Source: an uncultured bacterium
GTDB taxonomy: Bacteria > Muiribacteriota > Ozemobacteria > Ozemobacterales > Ozemobacteraceae
Direction: 5' to 3'
Assembly: GCA_937949615.1 (NCBI GenBank)
Contig: CALEDQ010000016.1
Coordinates: 92,681 to 156,680 of the forward strand
Length of the DNA: 64,000 nt
Of this stretch, positions 42,562 through 51,412 are shown one piece after another; the stretch's first letter is position 1, and each line of letters opens with the position of its first letter. The translations under genes were made by a program, and so were the position numbers. The notes beneath the pieces were generated by a model, which made no database searches, was not told the origin of the DNA, and saw only the letters and a program-made list of their open reading frames with translations.

Positions 42562-42597
42562 ATAACAGCCACCTTAACCGGTGGCTGTTATTTTTTT
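42562..42597 (+). terminator. Intrinsic terminator
   Basis: A 12-bp perfect stem ATAACAGCCACC/GGTGGCTGTTAT (42562-42573 with 42580-42591) and a T-run. It lies 17 bp beyond the repeat-protein stop. Confidence 0.95.
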
Positions 42598-42681
42598 GCA
42601 ATTTAAGCTAAACAAAAGCGTGATGTTAATCGAAAGATTCTTCGAATCGGAAACTTTTAACTTTTTTCCGGGAGTGCGCTT

Positions 42682-43272
42682 TTGCAGAAATCGAAGGAAC
42701 AGAAACGAGAGCTGATACCATTTCGGCTCAGCAAAGCCGGATGGGCAAAAATTTCTGCTCTGGCGATGCTTATTGGAGCAGCGGCAATTTTTCTGCTGTT
42801 CTATTTTTATCGCAGTCAGATCAAGTTCCATGCGAAAATGGCGGTCGAAACATTCGGTTACCCGGCCCTGTTTTTTCTATGCTGGGCGGCTGACGTAATC
42901 ATACAGCCGATTCCGTCGGATGTAGTCGTTTTTGGCACAGCATTCGGTGGCGCCAACATCTGGGAAACATCTCTTGTTGCTGGATTTTCCAGTGCCTTTG
43001 GCGGAGCTACCGGCTATTTTATCGGAAAATTCTTTGGTCCATGGCGTTTCAGACGCCTCTTTGGGCCCAAGCTTCTGCGGGCTGGCCGCGACCTTTTTCG
43101 TGACCATGGGGCTCTCGCAGTATTCATTGCAGGTGTCACTCCTATTCCGTATTCAGCCGTGTGCTGGATCGGCGGTATTTACAGCATGTCACTCACCAAG
43201 GTGATTCTTGCCAGCTGGGTGAGCAGAACCCTCAGATACATCGTCGTCGCCTGGTTGGCTAATCTTGTATAG
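42682..43272 (+). CDS. VTT/DedA-family membrane protein, copy 1
   Basis: 196 residues. A SNARE-associated/VTT domain with IIQPIPSDVVVFGTAFGG, GATGYFIGKFFGPWRFRR and FIAGVTPIPYSAVCWIGGIY, and four or more membrane helices. DedA-type proteins help carry lipid carriers across the inner membrane. The start appears to be TTG behind GGGAG. Hand alignment gives 113 identical of 157 residues with the copy at 44201-44794. Its end overlaps the frame of the L,D-transpeptidase-like gene. Confidence 0.85.
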   Translation: MQKSKEQKRELIPFRLSKAGWAKISALAMLIGAAAIFLLFYFYRSQIKFHAKMAVETFGYPALFFLCWAADVIIQPIPSDVVVFGTAFGGANIWETSLVAGFSSAFGGATGYFIGKFFGPWRFRRLFGPKLLRAGRDLFRDHGALAVFIAGVTPIPYSAVCWIGGIYSMSLTKVILASWVSRTLRYIVVAWLANLV

Positions 43273-43294
43273 CAGCATCAATATCAATGAAAAT

Positions 43295-43966
43295 ATGAAA
43301 AAAACCGTAACTCTGCTCGGCGATTACTTCTTTTACTGCTTCACACTGCTTTCCCTGCTAACTATTGCCGGCATTGTTTTTACTCCAGCCAAAAAATTTC
43401 TCTACGAAGAATTCATCAAGTCTCTCGACCCGAAAGGCCGGAAACGGGCAATTGAGGTCTTCGATCAAAAACTTGCCGCCGCCGGCCTGAGTCGTGAAAC
43501 CTTCAACCCGATGCTGCTTATTCGCAAAAGAAGCCGCGAGCTGCTGGTTCTTTCTGACGATATTCTGGTCGCCACCTACCCGGTGGGGATCGGTCGCGCC
43601 ACCATCGGCATCAAACTCAACGGCAAAGATCAGAAAACCCCTGAAGGGCAGTATTACATCTGTAAAAAAGATGCAGACAATCGTTTTCACCTGTTTCTGC
43701 AGATAAATTATCCTTCACCAGATGATGCAAAGCGCGGAGCGGTGCAACAGATAATCAAAGCAGGCGAAGAAGAGAGAATCGAAACCGCCTGGGAAAACAA
43801 CACCTGCCCACCGGTCGATACTGCTCTCGGCGGGCCCATCGGTATTCACGGTTTCGGTGCTGAATCAAGCTGGACCAATGACGGCAGCATTTCGCTGCAT
43901 AACATTCACATGGAAGAGCTTTTCTGGAACATTGCTACCGGCACTTCCGTTGCCATTCTGCCATAA
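43295..43966 (+). CDS. L,D-transpeptidase-like (YkuD/YafK-type) protein lacking the catalytic Cys
   Basis: 223 residues from the ATG at 43295; a TTG at 43265 is an alternative and neither has a clear ribosome-binding site. One N-terminal membrane helix (YCFTLLSLLTIAGIVF), then a YkuD domain: KTPEGQYYICKKDADNRFHLFLQINYP, LGGPIGIHGFG and WTNDGSISLHNIHMEELF. In active homologues the last motif reads DGCI or HGCI. Here the Cys is Ser (AGC, 43886-43888). L,D-transpeptidases crosslink peptidoglycan or anchor lipoproteins; this one may be inactive, or bind without catalysis. It lies between two VTT paralogues. Confidence 0.82.
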   Translation: MKKTVTLLGDYFFYCFTLLSLLTIAGIVFTPAKKFLYEEFIKSLDPKGRKRAIEVFDQKLAAAGLSRETFNPMLLIRKRSRELLVLSDDILVATYPVGIGRATIGIKLNGKDQKTPEGQYYICKKDADNRFHLFLQINYPSPDDAKRGAVQQIIKAGEEERIETAWENNTCPPVDTALGGPIGIHGFGAESSWTNDGSISLHNIHMEELFWNIATGTSVAILP

Positions 43967-44200
43967 GAAGCAGTGACTGCAATTGTCTTTAAGTTTTGGC
44001 AGCGCACAGAAAGCAACACAGATTTTAAAGACCGCGACAGTGTTTATTCGTGGCTGTAAACATTGCCTGTAAAGCGGCGCAGGTTTGTTTATCAGTTTCA
44101 ATAGAAGGTTATCTGCCCGGTGTCTGGTTTGCAATGCCGGCTGAAGTGTGCTATTTATAACAGGTCGAAAGGGTCTATTTCTTTAAGAAGGGCCTGCTGT

Positions 44201-44794
44201 ATGAATTTTTTCAAGCTGTTTCTGCCCGCCGCAAGGCCTTCGGCTGCATCCAATAATCAAGGTTCAACGCGATTGTCAGCGGTTTTGTTTACCCTGCTGA
44301 TAATCGGTATTTTTTTTATATTTTATTTTTATCGTGCGCCGGTAAAAGCCTTTGCCAAAGAATCTGTCGAACTTTACGGCTACCCGGCTCTTTTTGCCTT
44401 CTGCTGGTTCGCCGACGCAGTCATTCAACCGATTCCGCCGGATGTGGTCGTTTTCGGAACGGCCTTCGGCGGTGCCAGCGTCTGGAAAACCTCTGTGGCC
44501 GCAGGAATCGCCAGTGCCATGGGTGGCACAACCGGCTATTTTATCGGTAAATACTTTGGCCCCTGGCGTTTTCGCCGCTTTTTCGGGTCTAAACTGCTCA
44601 GGGCTGGCCGTGATCTGTTTCGCGACCATGGCTCTCTGGCGATCTTTGTGGCTGGTGTTTCACCGATACCCTACTCAGCAGTCTGCTGGATCGGCGGCAT
44701 ATACAACATGCCACTCGGCAAGGTCGTCATTGCCAGTCTTATCAGCCGACTGCCACGCTTTATCGCGGTGGCCTGGATAGCAGACCTGGTTTAG
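44201..44794 (+). CDS. VTT/DedA-family membrane protein, copy 2
   Basis: 197 residues from the ATG at 44201, which has an AAGAAGG site; an earlier in-frame ATG at 44120 has none. Same domain as copy 1, with VIQPIPPDVVVFGTAFGG and GVSPIPYSAVCWIGG. The two copies share about 72 per cent of residues over the last 157 and surround the transpeptidase-like gene, so they arose by duplication. Its stop overlaps the convergent Smr gene by 4 bp. Confidence 0.85.
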   Translation: MNFFKLFLPAARPSAASNNQGSTRLSAVLFTLLIIGIFFIFYFYRAPVKAFAKESVELYGYPALFAFCWFADAVIQPIPPDVVVFGTAFGGASVWKTSVAAGIASAMGGTTGYFIGKYFGPWRFRRFFGSKLLRAGRDLFRDHGSLAIFVAGVSPIPYSAVCWIGGIYNMPLGKVVIASLISRLPRFIAVAWIADLV

Positions 44795-45087
44795 CTGCGA
44801 GATTCTGGCGACAAAACAAGTTCCACGAGGGTGGCACCCCAGTGACCGGCATCATGACCGGCCGGCTGCCAGCTTTTTACCCAGGCAATCTTTTTGAGAG
44901 TGGCTTCGACAGTTCGGCGCAGATTGCCGATGCCCTTGCCGTGAATGATGCGAACGCTGCTGATTCTTTTTTCTCTGCAGAGTTCAAGGTAGTCTCTCAC
45001 CACATCCGCGACTTCGCAAGGGCGAAAAGTATGCAGATCGAGAACCCCGTTAATCGGTATCTCGACAGCGTCGTCGTCTTCTGTCAC
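44791..45087 (-). CDS. Smr-domain protein, 98 residues
   Basis: A stand-alone small MutS-related domain: INGVLDLHTFRP, then VRIIHGKGIGNLRR (the HGKG loop that contributes to nuclease activity) and GATLVELV. Smr domains nick DNA or RNA. Some bacterial Smr proteins act in ribosome rescue. GTG start. It follows the deaminase gene by 7 bp and overlaps the convergent VTT stop. Confidence 0.88.
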   Translation of the reverse strand: MTEDDDAVEIPINGVLDLHTFRPCEVADVVRDYLELCREKRISSVRIIHGKGIGNLRRTVEATLKKIAWVKSWQPAGHDAGHWGATLVELVLSPESRS

Positions 45088-45094
45088 CTTGCGT

Positions 45095-45499
45095 TTATTT
45101 GCCTTCGTTCAGCAGGCTGCTGCGCATGGGCAGCAAATCATGCGGGCTGACAATTTTTCCACCGCCGACACCAGGAACAATGATCTCGGCTTTCGAGCAA
45201 TAGTCGATGAAAAGTTCGCGGCATTTGCCACAGGGCGCAATAATATCACCGATGCGGTTGACCACGACCACGGTTTCGATGTCGGTGACGCCTTCTTCCG
45301 CGGCGGCAGCCAGAGCAACCGCTTCAGCGCAGATTTCAGCGCCGGCAAATGATGTTTTCAGCTGCAAGCCGGTAAAAATTTTGCCACACTTCGACTTAAC
45401 GGCGGCGGCAAAATGGTGGCGATTCTCTTTAAATCTCATTGAAATCATTTTTTTTGCAGTTTCAATAAGGTAAAAATGGTTCTTTTTGAGCTGATTCAT
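45095..45499 (-). CDS. Second cytidine deaminase-like protein
   Basis: 134 residues with the zinc-deaminase motifs CAEAVALAAA (Cys and catalytic Glu) and APCGKCRELF. Similarity to the cdd gene at 21969 is low outside the motifs. The shape of the loop after PCGKC, with the tail LLPMRSSLLNEGK, is like blasticidin-S-deaminase-type enzymes. It may act on an antibiotic, a modified nucleoside or free cytidine. A GGGGGACAG site precedes the ATG. It is cotranscribed with the Smr gene. Confidence 0.82.
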   Translation of the reverse strand: MNQLKKNHFYLIETAKKMISMRFKENRHHFAAAVKSKCGKIFTGLQLKTSFAGAEICAEAVALAAAAEEGVTDIETVVVVNRIGDIIAPCGKCRELFIDYCSKAEIIVPGVGGGKIVSPHDLLPMRSSLLNEGK

Positions 45500-45523
45500 T
45501 TAACTGTCCCCCTCAGTAACGGT

Positions 45524-45943
45524 TCAGAACGCGCCTTTCAGTTCGCGGGTAAAAAAGTCTCTTTCATCGGCGCCGTAGCAGACAAGGCCAATACGAACCG
45601 AAGTCTTGATCGGGTTCGATCCCCATGGCCAAAAAGCGCAATACAGCACAATACTCTCAGAAATTTCTTTGCGGTACAGGGTCTGCTCTTTTCGTGCGCC
45701 ACCAACTTCGCGCATGAACTTGTCAAAAAAGTTCTTGAAAAAAGCGCCTTCCCCGGCAGGTTTGTAAGCTTTCCCGAAATACTTTTCGACGTCTTCGCTC
45801 AGCTGGACAATGATGTTGGAATCGGCTACACCACAATAAAGAAGCGGATCTTCAACGTCGTTGTTTGGCTTGATCTTAAATTTGCTTTCAATAAGGTCGA
45901 TCAACTCAAGATTCTTGCGAATTTCGGGCAGGTAATTTTTCAT
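45524..45943 (-). CDS. Uncharacterised protein, 139 residues
   Basis: Not recognised. Soluble, mixed alpha/beta, with SNIIVQLSEDVEKYFGKAYKP in the middle and a Trp-Pro-Trp near the end. GAGGAAAT precedes the ATG. It lies 24 bp upstream of the deaminase gene and 67 bp downstream of btpA. A phage-like or immunity-like role has no support from the sequence. Confidence 0.65.
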   Translation of the reverse strand: MKNYLPEIRKNLELIDLIESKFKIKPNNDVEDPLLYCGVADSNIIVQLSEDVEKYFGKAYKPAGEGAFFKNFFDKFMREVGGARKEQTLYRKEISESIVLYCAFWPWGSNPIKTSVRIGLVCYGADERDFFTRELKGAF

Positions 45944-46010
45944 ATTTCCTCGTTATCTGGTATCAACAGCATAATAGCTGAAAAAGCCGCGACAAAGCAA
46001 GAAGATTGCA

Positions 46011-46832
46011 TCATTTTTTAATGAGCTCACGCCGGGCGGCCACCATTTCTTTGAGGCGATCCGGGTCGAGCGGGTTTTCCCAGTAGCCGTCATATTTGAT
46101 GCTCGAACCGATTATCCAGGCGTCGGCAGCGGTGTAATCTTTTGCATTGGCCGGGGTTATGCCCGAGCCCACGATTACCGGAACCCTGCCAGCCTTCTTT
46201 GCCCGTTTAACCTCATCTTTCGAGGCCGCCTTGCCGGTGGCACTGCCGGTGACAATAACGCCATCGATTCCGAAAAATTCGGCACCGTGTACCCAGTCTT
46301 CAAGGCTGATATCACTGGTAACCGCATGTGCTGAATGCTTTTTCTGAATGTCGGTCCAGATGCGCACTCTTCCGGCGCCAATACGTGCCCTTTCGCGCAG
46401 CAGTTTGCCGGCGCAGGCTTCGATCCAGCCCTCGTCGGCGACATGGCCGAAAACACAGCCCTCGGCTCTGATAAATTCGCAGCCGCTGATCATGGCAACC
46501 GCCAGCGCTTCGATATTGGCACCGGCCAGAATTTGGATGCCGACCGGGAAAGCGGCACCGACGCGGCGTTTAACCTCGCAGGCAACGCGAGTCATTCCCG
46601 CCACGATCTCGGGGCCGACTTCACATTTAAGATACGGCCGGTCATGCATGTTTTCGAGAATGATGCCGTCAAAACCGGCGATCTGAAACTGTTCGGCTTC
46701 AGACACTGCGACCTCGACGATTTTATCCATGTCGTGAGTATTGAAAGGCGTTCCGGGCAGGGCCTTGACGTGCACCATGCCAAAAAGCGCGGGAAGGGCG
46801 ATCTGTTTAGCGGTATCGAGCAGAGGTTTCAT
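46011..46832 (-). CDS. BtpA/SgcQ-family protein
   Basis: 273 residues, a TIM-barrel. It starts PALFGMVHVKALPGTP, has GFDGIILENMHDRPY, FIRAEGCVFGHVADEGW and GVIVTGSATGKA, and ends with VGSGITPANAKDYTAADAWIIGSSIK. In cyanobacteria BtpA affects photosystem I assembly; in enterobacteria SgcQ is an uncharacterised sugar-locus protein. The barrel signatures suggest a sugar or nucleotide phosphate as substrate. A GGAGCT site precedes the ATG. It lies 10 bp after a pentameric ligand-gated channel gene, an unusual partner. Confidence 0.86.
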   Translation of the reverse strand: MKPLLDTAKQIALPALFGMVHVKALPGTPFNTHDMDKIVEVAVSEAEQFQIAGFDGIILENMHDRPYLKCEVGPEIVAGMTRVACEVKRRVGAAFPVGIQILAGANIEALAVAMISGCEFIRAEGCVFGHVADEGWIEACAGKLLRERARIGAGRVRIWTDIQKKHSAHAVTSDISLEDWVHGAEFFGIDGVIVTGSATGKAASKDEVKRAKKAGRVPVIVGSGITPANAKDYTAADAWIIGSSIKYDGYWENPLDPDRLKEMVAARRELIKK

Positions 46833-46842
46833 TGCCAGCTCC

Positions 46843-47901
46843 TTAGCTCAGCAGAAATACGAGAATGTTTCCGACGATCAGTACAACTACATACCAGACC
46901 CGGAAAAGTTTGTCGAGATAAATAGCCATATCGAAGCGCCGGCGCTTGGCATAACTGTTGTTAACCACCGTCTGCACCAGCGCCGAGAAAATCACGACAT
47001 AGAAAAGAATGAAAATTTTGTCTGACATCAGCATGTAGCCGACCGCCGGCAACGCGTCTGCCTGCGCCATGTGCAGCGCCACTGCCGACAGCAGCGCCGT
47101 GACGCAGATGCCGCACTGGGCCTCGAATTCATTGGCGTTGATGTAAAAAACCATATAAGCCATGCCCGCAATGATGATCAGCGGTAGAATGAACTTGATC
47201 AGATGCGGCATGAAAAGACGTTTGAGGTCGAGTTTGAAGGTGAGCCGCGAATAATGTGAGGTTTTCTGATTGCCAAGCCCGAAGTCAGTCTGATACTGGT
47301 GAACGTCAACCGTGCAGGTTGCCCCGGCTATTTCCCAGTCAGGAACATTAAGCTCCGGTTCGATCCACTTTGAAAAATTCTGATTACCGGTAGAATCAGG
47401 CTGAAAGATAATTTTATCGGTCTGATAATCTGAATCTTCAATGCTGATCGGCAGAGTCTGCGAATCGAACGGATAAGCCTGCAGTCTGAAACGCCCGCGG
47501 AAACGCCCCTTGATTCTCTGCGTCCAGACGCTGCGCCCGACCGTGTCAGTGGCAAGCTGCGGCTCAGTGGCACTTTCTACGGTGCCGTTCATGAATTCAA
47601 TATTCGTCGGCGTCCAGGAAGCCGCTGGCGGAGCCTTGTACCAGATATAAAAATCAGCGAAAAATTCGCTTTCCTTGACGTCAAGGTGGGCAATATCGAC
47701 GATGTACATACCGACTTCGACAGTGTGAGGCTGCGCCGATACATGGGCAGGAAACATTCCCAGCGTCAGCAGCATCACAGCCAGCAGAATCTGGACTCCA
47801 GCCGAAAGATGGCCCGCTGGTCTTGTGAAATTTATCACACTGCTTTCTTGCGACTTTTGAGCCTTTATCGACTCTCTGCTTGTGAATTTTTTCATAATCA
47901 T
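46843..47901 (-). CDS. Pentameric ligand-gated ion channel (Cys-loop receptor-like)
   Basis: About 352 residues from the ATG at 47901; a start at 47931 is also open. Signal peptide of long n-region, ending MFPAHVSA. The extracellular ligand-binding domain (about 60-220) shows VEVGMYIVDIAHLDVKESEFF, FRLQAYPFDSQTLPISIEDS and YSRLTFKLDLKR. Four membrane helices follow: M1 with FILPLIII, M2 near TALLSAVALHMAQA, then LPAVGYMLMSDKIF leading into M3, and M4 at the end. This is the layout of GLIC and ELIC. No Cys-loop disulfide, as in other bacterial members. The ligand and ion are unknown. Confidence 0.87.
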   Translation of the reverse strand: MIMKKFTSRESIKAQKSQESSVINFTRPAGHLSAGVQILLAVMLLTLGMFPAHVSAQPHTVEVGMYIVDIAHLDVKESEFFADFYIWYKAPPAASWTPTNIEFMNGTVESATEPQLATDTVGRSVWTQRIKGRFRGRFRLQAYPFDSQTLPISIEDSDYQTDKIIFQPDSTGNQNFSKWIEPELNVPDWEIAGATCTVDVHQYQTDFGLGNQKTSHYSRLTFKLDLKRLFMPHLIKFILPLIIIAGMAYMVFYINANEFEAQCGICVTALLSAVALHMAQADALPAVGYMLMSDKIFILFYVVIFSALVQTVVNNSYAKRRRFDMAIYLDKLFRVWYVVVLIVGNILVFLLS

Positions 47902-47988
47902 TTCAGCCCGGCCTTTACGCAGGTTTTGCATTTTGCTTATTTCGATAATTTAACCAGATTCAGGCGTGCGCGGCAAGAAATAAACGCT

Positions 47989-48666
47989 TTATTCCGACAG
48001 CGTCTGCAGAACCCATTTAAGAGCCTCTTCGCGCACGTCCTCGGGCGCGGTGCGGTGCCCGCCATCGAATTCATACCATTTCAGTTTCCAGTTGAGGCTG
48101 GTGAGAAACTTTTTGTCTTCCTGCATCAGCTTGTAATTGAAGTCGGTCGGGCTCGTAAGAAAAGCGCAGACCTTGCCCTGCGGGTAAGTATCTTTGTGCT
48201 TCAGGCTGTTTTCGTGAATGTAGCCGACACTGCTGATCACCGCCCCGACCGTATCAGGGTGGAAAAAGCTGAACAGATGCGCAGCCATGCCGCCACCCGA
48301 GGTGCCGAGCGCGATAACCCGGTCGGTTCGCACCGGAAAATGCTCGCCCACCCTTTCCCAGATCAGCTTGCGCAAACGCTTCAGGTAAAGGGGAATATCC
48401 ATGCCGTTTTTAATAATCTTCGAAGCCATCACCAGGCATTTGTTGCGGTCGGCGTGTGGCCCCCATGTTTTCACCAGCCCGTCGGCATCGCCACCCGGCG
48501 AAAAAGCGACGATCAGCGGGTATTTCTGATCAGTATCGATGCCATCAGGCACATAAATCAGATATTCGTTTTCTTCATAGGTTCCAGATGCAAGCGGCGC
48601 CGCATTCAGACTCGCCGGCAGCGCCAGCAGAAGCGCGGTGACAAGAAGCACAACAAACTGTTTCAT
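47989..48666 (-). CDS. Secreted esterase-like alpha/beta hydrolase
   Basis: 225 residues. Signal peptide (KQFVVLLVTALLLALPASLNA). The core is alpha/beta-hydrolase: YPLIVAFSPGGDADG for the oxyanion region, the nucleophile elbow GTSGGGMAAH (Ser), and GGHRTAPED with a His late in the chain. The nearest recognised shape is the LpqC / PHB-depolymerase-type esterase. It should cleave an ester outside the inner membrane. GGGAGGGAA precedes the ATG. Confidence 0.8.
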   Translation of the reverse strand: MKQFVVLLVTALLLALPASLNAAPLASGTYEENEYLIYVPDGIDTDQKYPLIVAFSPGGDADGLVKTWGPHADRNKCLVMASKIIKNGMDIPLYLKRLRKLIWERVGEHFPVRTDRVIALGTSGGGMAAHLFSFFHPDTVGAVISSVGYIHENSLKHKDTYPQGKVCAFLTSPTDFNYKLMQEDKKFLTSLNWKLKWYEFDGGHRTAPEDVREEALKWVLQTLSE

Positions 48667-48735
48667 GGCAGTTCCCTCCCGATCTCTTTACACTACGCCC
48701 CCACTCATCAGAAATCAACAGCTGTAAATGCCGCG

Positions 48736-49266
48736 TCAGGCTTTGGTCTGCTCAACGAAGTCGAGCAGAGTATCGAGGTCTTTGGCGGCCTGCTGCGGGC
48801 TGTAGTTTTTGCCGATTTCAACCCATTTCAGCAGGCGATAAACACGGCTCTGCTGTTCGACTTCAACAAATGGAAACAGGTTGTTTATAAGTGTCGCCCG
48901 TGCCGGTGTAAAATACTCTTCAGCCTCTTTTGCAATCATGCCCTGAAGAAAAAAACGGTTTTCCTTTTCACCCGGGAAACCGGTCGCCCCAAGAAGAAAG
49001 CACCAGCTGAGAATTTTATCAAAAAGCGTCCAGATCTTCACACTCAGACATCGCGGAGGTGTTGCATAAACCGTCATCTGCAGCTCTTCTTTAATCACAA
49101 AGTCAATTTTAATCGACAGGTTACGCCGATTGACCATCATGTGCGGCAGACCGTATTCATCGCTGTAACCACGCCCGTGCTTCGTGTCATCGGCACAGAC
49201 ATTTTCCTGAACGATGTCGCCCCCAATGATTTTTTTCAATTCTTCAAGAAATTGCAGTGGTTCCAT
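48736..49266 (-). CDS. Uncharacterised protein at the end of the importer operon
   Basis: Not recognised. 176 residues, no signal peptide, mixed alpha/beta, with a Trp- and Phe-rich middle (KIWTLFDKILSWCFLLG). AGGGGATT lies before the ATG. It is 20 bp beyond the second importer ATPase gene and may be cotranscribed with it; nothing else links it to transport. Confidence 0.66.
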   Translation of the reverse strand: MEPLQFLEELKKIIGGDIVQENVCADDTKHGRGYSDEYGLPHMMVNRRNLSIKIDFVIKEELQMTVYATPPRCLSVKIWTLFDKILSWCFLLGATGFPGEKENRFFLQGMIAKEAEEYFTPARATLINNLFPFVEVEQQSRVYRLLKWVEIGKNYSPQQAAKDLDTLLDFVEQTKA

Positions 49267-49286
49267 CTCTCAAATCCCCTTTCGGT

Positions 49287-50384
49287 CTAATTTTTGTCGA
49301 TGGTTGCGTGCCAGGGGCAGGCAACCAGATGGCCGGGGCCGATCTCGACCATTGGGGGCCGCGCCAGCGCGCAGTCAGGGCGTGCGATCGGGCAGCGGGT
49401 TCTGAAGCCACAGCCTGAAGGCTTTTTCAGCGGCGTCGGCACGTCGCCTTCGAGAACGATGCGCTTTTCGCGTTTAACGTTCGGGTTCGGCTGCGGAATC
49501 GCCGATAGCAGTGCCCTTGTATACGGGTGCCGCGGGTTTTTGAACAGCTCTTCTGAATCGGCGATTTCAACGATGTTACCGAGATACATGACCGCGATAC
49601 GGTCTGAAATATGCTCGACAACCGCAAGATCGTGGGCGATGAAGATATAGGTCAGGCCGAATTCTTCCTGCAGATCCTGCATCAGGTTGATTACCTGCGC
49701 CTGAATCGACACGTCGAGCGCCGAAACCGGTTCGTCAGCAATAACCAGACGCGGGTTCGTCGCCAGGGCGCGGGCAATGCCGATGCGCTGCCGCTGGCCA
49801 CCCGAAAATTCATGCGGGTAGCGGGTCGCCTGCTCGGCCGACAGACCGACCTTCTGCATCAGCCAGGCGACCTTGTCGAGCATTTCCGGGCGCGACAGCT
49901 CGGGCGTGTGAATCATCATGGGTTCCATGATGATGTCGCTGACCGTCATGCGCGGGTTCAGCGACGCATACGGGTCCTGAAAGATCATCTGAATTTCTGA
50001 CCGGAAAGGCCGCATCTGGTCGTTGTTAAGACGGGCAATGTCGACAGTCAGCGGTGTCGGCACTGAAAAAGGCGGCACTTTGACCGATTTACCACCCTCT
50101 TTAACAGCAGTAACCGGCAGTTCGCCGGTCAGCTTCGAATTGAACAGAATCTGCCCGCCGGTCGGCTGGTTGAGATTGATGATACACTTGCCGGTCGTCG
50201 ACTTGCCGCAGCCAGACTCGCCAACCAGGCCAAGCGTTTCACCTTCGCGCAGTTCGAAACTGACGCCGTCGATCGCCTTGACGTCGGCGACCTTGCTTCT
50301 GAAAACGCCGCCGAGAACCGGAAAATACATTTTGAGATCTTTTACTTCGAGCAGCACCTTGCCGCTGCGTGTTTTCTGACTCAT
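49287..50384 (-). CDS. Peptide ABC transporter ATP-binding protein, OppF-like
   Basis: 365 residues. Complete ABC ATPase: Walker [14 protein letters not shown]-loop [11 protein letters not shown], signature [10 protein letters not shown], Walker [13 protein letters not shown] and the switch His in [10 protein letters not shown]. The C-terminal oligopeptide-transporter domain ([14 protein letters not shown]) holds the Cys-rich, iron-sulfur-like end common in Opp/Dpp ATPases. It pairs with the OppD-like ATPase. A 53-residue extension between Walker A and Q-loop is longer than usual. AAGGGGAAGG precedes the ATG. Confidence 0.95.
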   Translation of the reverse strand: MSQKTRSGKVLLEVKDLKMYFPVLGGVFRSKVADVKAIDGVSFELREGETLGLVGESGCGKSTTGKCIINLNQPTGGQILFNSKLTGELPVTAVKEGGKSVKVPPFSVPTPLTVDIARLNNDQMRPFRSEIQMIFQDPYASLNPRMTVSDIIMEPMMIHTPELSRPEMLDKVAWLMQKVGLSAEQATRYPHEFSGGQRQRIGIARALATNPRLVIADEPVSALDVSIQAQVINLMQDLQEEFGLTYIFIAHDLAVVEHISDRIAVMYLGNIVEIADSEELFKNPRHPYTRALLSAIPQPNPNVKREKRIVLEGDVPTPLKKPSGCGFRTRCPIARPDCALARPPMVEIGPGHLVACPWHATIDKN

Positions 50385-50400
50385 GCTTTCACCTTCCCCT

Positions 50401-51399
50401 TCAGGCTTTCTTCATGGGCTTTGCCAGATGGCAGCGCACCAGGTGGCCGGGCGAAACTTCAACCATTTCCGGCATCTGCGTTTCGCAATGGGCGAGTTTC
50501 TGGGTGCACCGGGTGCAAAAGCTGCAGCCGGCCGGCAGATTGAACAGCGAGGGAACCATGCCCTCGATAGTGCTCAGCCTTCTGACTTTCTGCCCCGGCT
50601 TCGGCAGCGAGGCCAGCAGACCCTGCGTATACGGATGCCCCGGTGAATTGAAAATCGTTTTGACGTCGGCGACTTCCTGAATTTTGCCGCAATACATGAC
50701 GACAACGCGATGACAGGTTTCGGCAATTACCGCCATGTCATGCGTGATCAGCAGAATCGCCGCATTCGTCGTTTTTGTCTTGACGTCGAGCATCAGTTCA
50801 AGAATCTGCGCCTGAATCGTGACGTCGAGCGCCGTGGTCGGCTCGTCGGCGATCAGCAGCGCCGGGTTGCAGGCCAGCGCCATCGCAATCATGACGCGCT
50901 GACGCATTCCGCCAGAGAACTGGTGCGGGTATTCGTCGAGACGCTCACGCGCCGACGGGATGCCGACCAGATCGAGCATATTGGCGGCCTGGTCGCGGGC
51001 CGTCTTTTTATCGAGTTTTTGGTGCAGAATCAGCGATTCGGCAATCTGGTCACCGATCGTGAAAACCGGATTGAGGCTGGTCATCGGTTCCTGAAAGATC
51101 ATCGAGATCTTGTTGCCGCGAATCTTGCGGATCGCGTCGTAGTTCTGGGCGCGATACGCCTGCAGCAGGTCAACGCCTTCGAAGATGATCTGACCGTCGA
51201 CAATTTCGCCGGGCGGGTTCGGAATCAGCTGCATGATCGACAGCGAGGTCACCGACTTGCCTGAGCCCGATTCGCCGACAATGCCGAGCACTTCGCCGGG
51301 CATGATATCGAAATCGACGCCATCGACAGCCTTGGCGACACCGGCTTCAGTTTTGAAGTAGGTTCGCAGATTTCTTACGGTTAAAAGTTCTTTGGCCAT
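50401..51399 (-). CDS. Peptide ABC transporter ATP-binding protein, OppD-like
   Basis: 332 residues. Walker [14 protein letters not shown]-loop [12 protein letters not shown], signature [11 protein letters not shown], Walker [13 protein letters not shown] and the switch His in [13 protein letters not shown]-terminal Cys-rich segment [14 protein letters not shown]. In the Yej systems of E. coli a single long ATPase (YejF) serves this role; here the two halves are separate genes. GGAG precedes the ATG. Confidence 0.95.
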   Translation of the reverse strand: MAKELLTVRNLRTYFKTEAGVAKAVDGVDFDIMPGEVLGIVGESGSGKSVTSLSIMQLIPNPPGEIVDGQIIFEGVDLLQAYRAQNYDAIRKIRGNKISMIFQEPMTSLNPVFTIGDQIAESLILHQKLDKKTARDQAANMLDLVGIPSARERLDEYPHQFSGGMRQRVMIAMALACNPALLIADEPTTALDVTIQAQILELMLDVKTKTTNAAILLITHDMAVIAETCHRVVVMYCGKIQEVADVKTIFNSPGHPYTQGLLASLPKPGQKVRRLSTIEGMVPSLFNLPAGCSFCTRCTQKLAHCETQMPEMVEVSPGHLVRCHLAKPMKKA

Positions 51400-51412
51400 T
51401 GCGACTTACTCC

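Noticed and set aside
45600..45625. T-loop-like GGGTTCGATCCCC suggesting a tRNA
   Set aside because: The T-arm would have only three good pairs and no acceptor, D or anticodon stem can be built around it. It lies within a coding gene on the minus strand.
47686..49290. 534-codon plus-strand open frame
   Set aside because: It runs antisense to the channel, esterase and hypothetical genes, which have good starts and motifs. It lacks a ribosome-binding site and recognisable domains; it is a by-product of codon bias.
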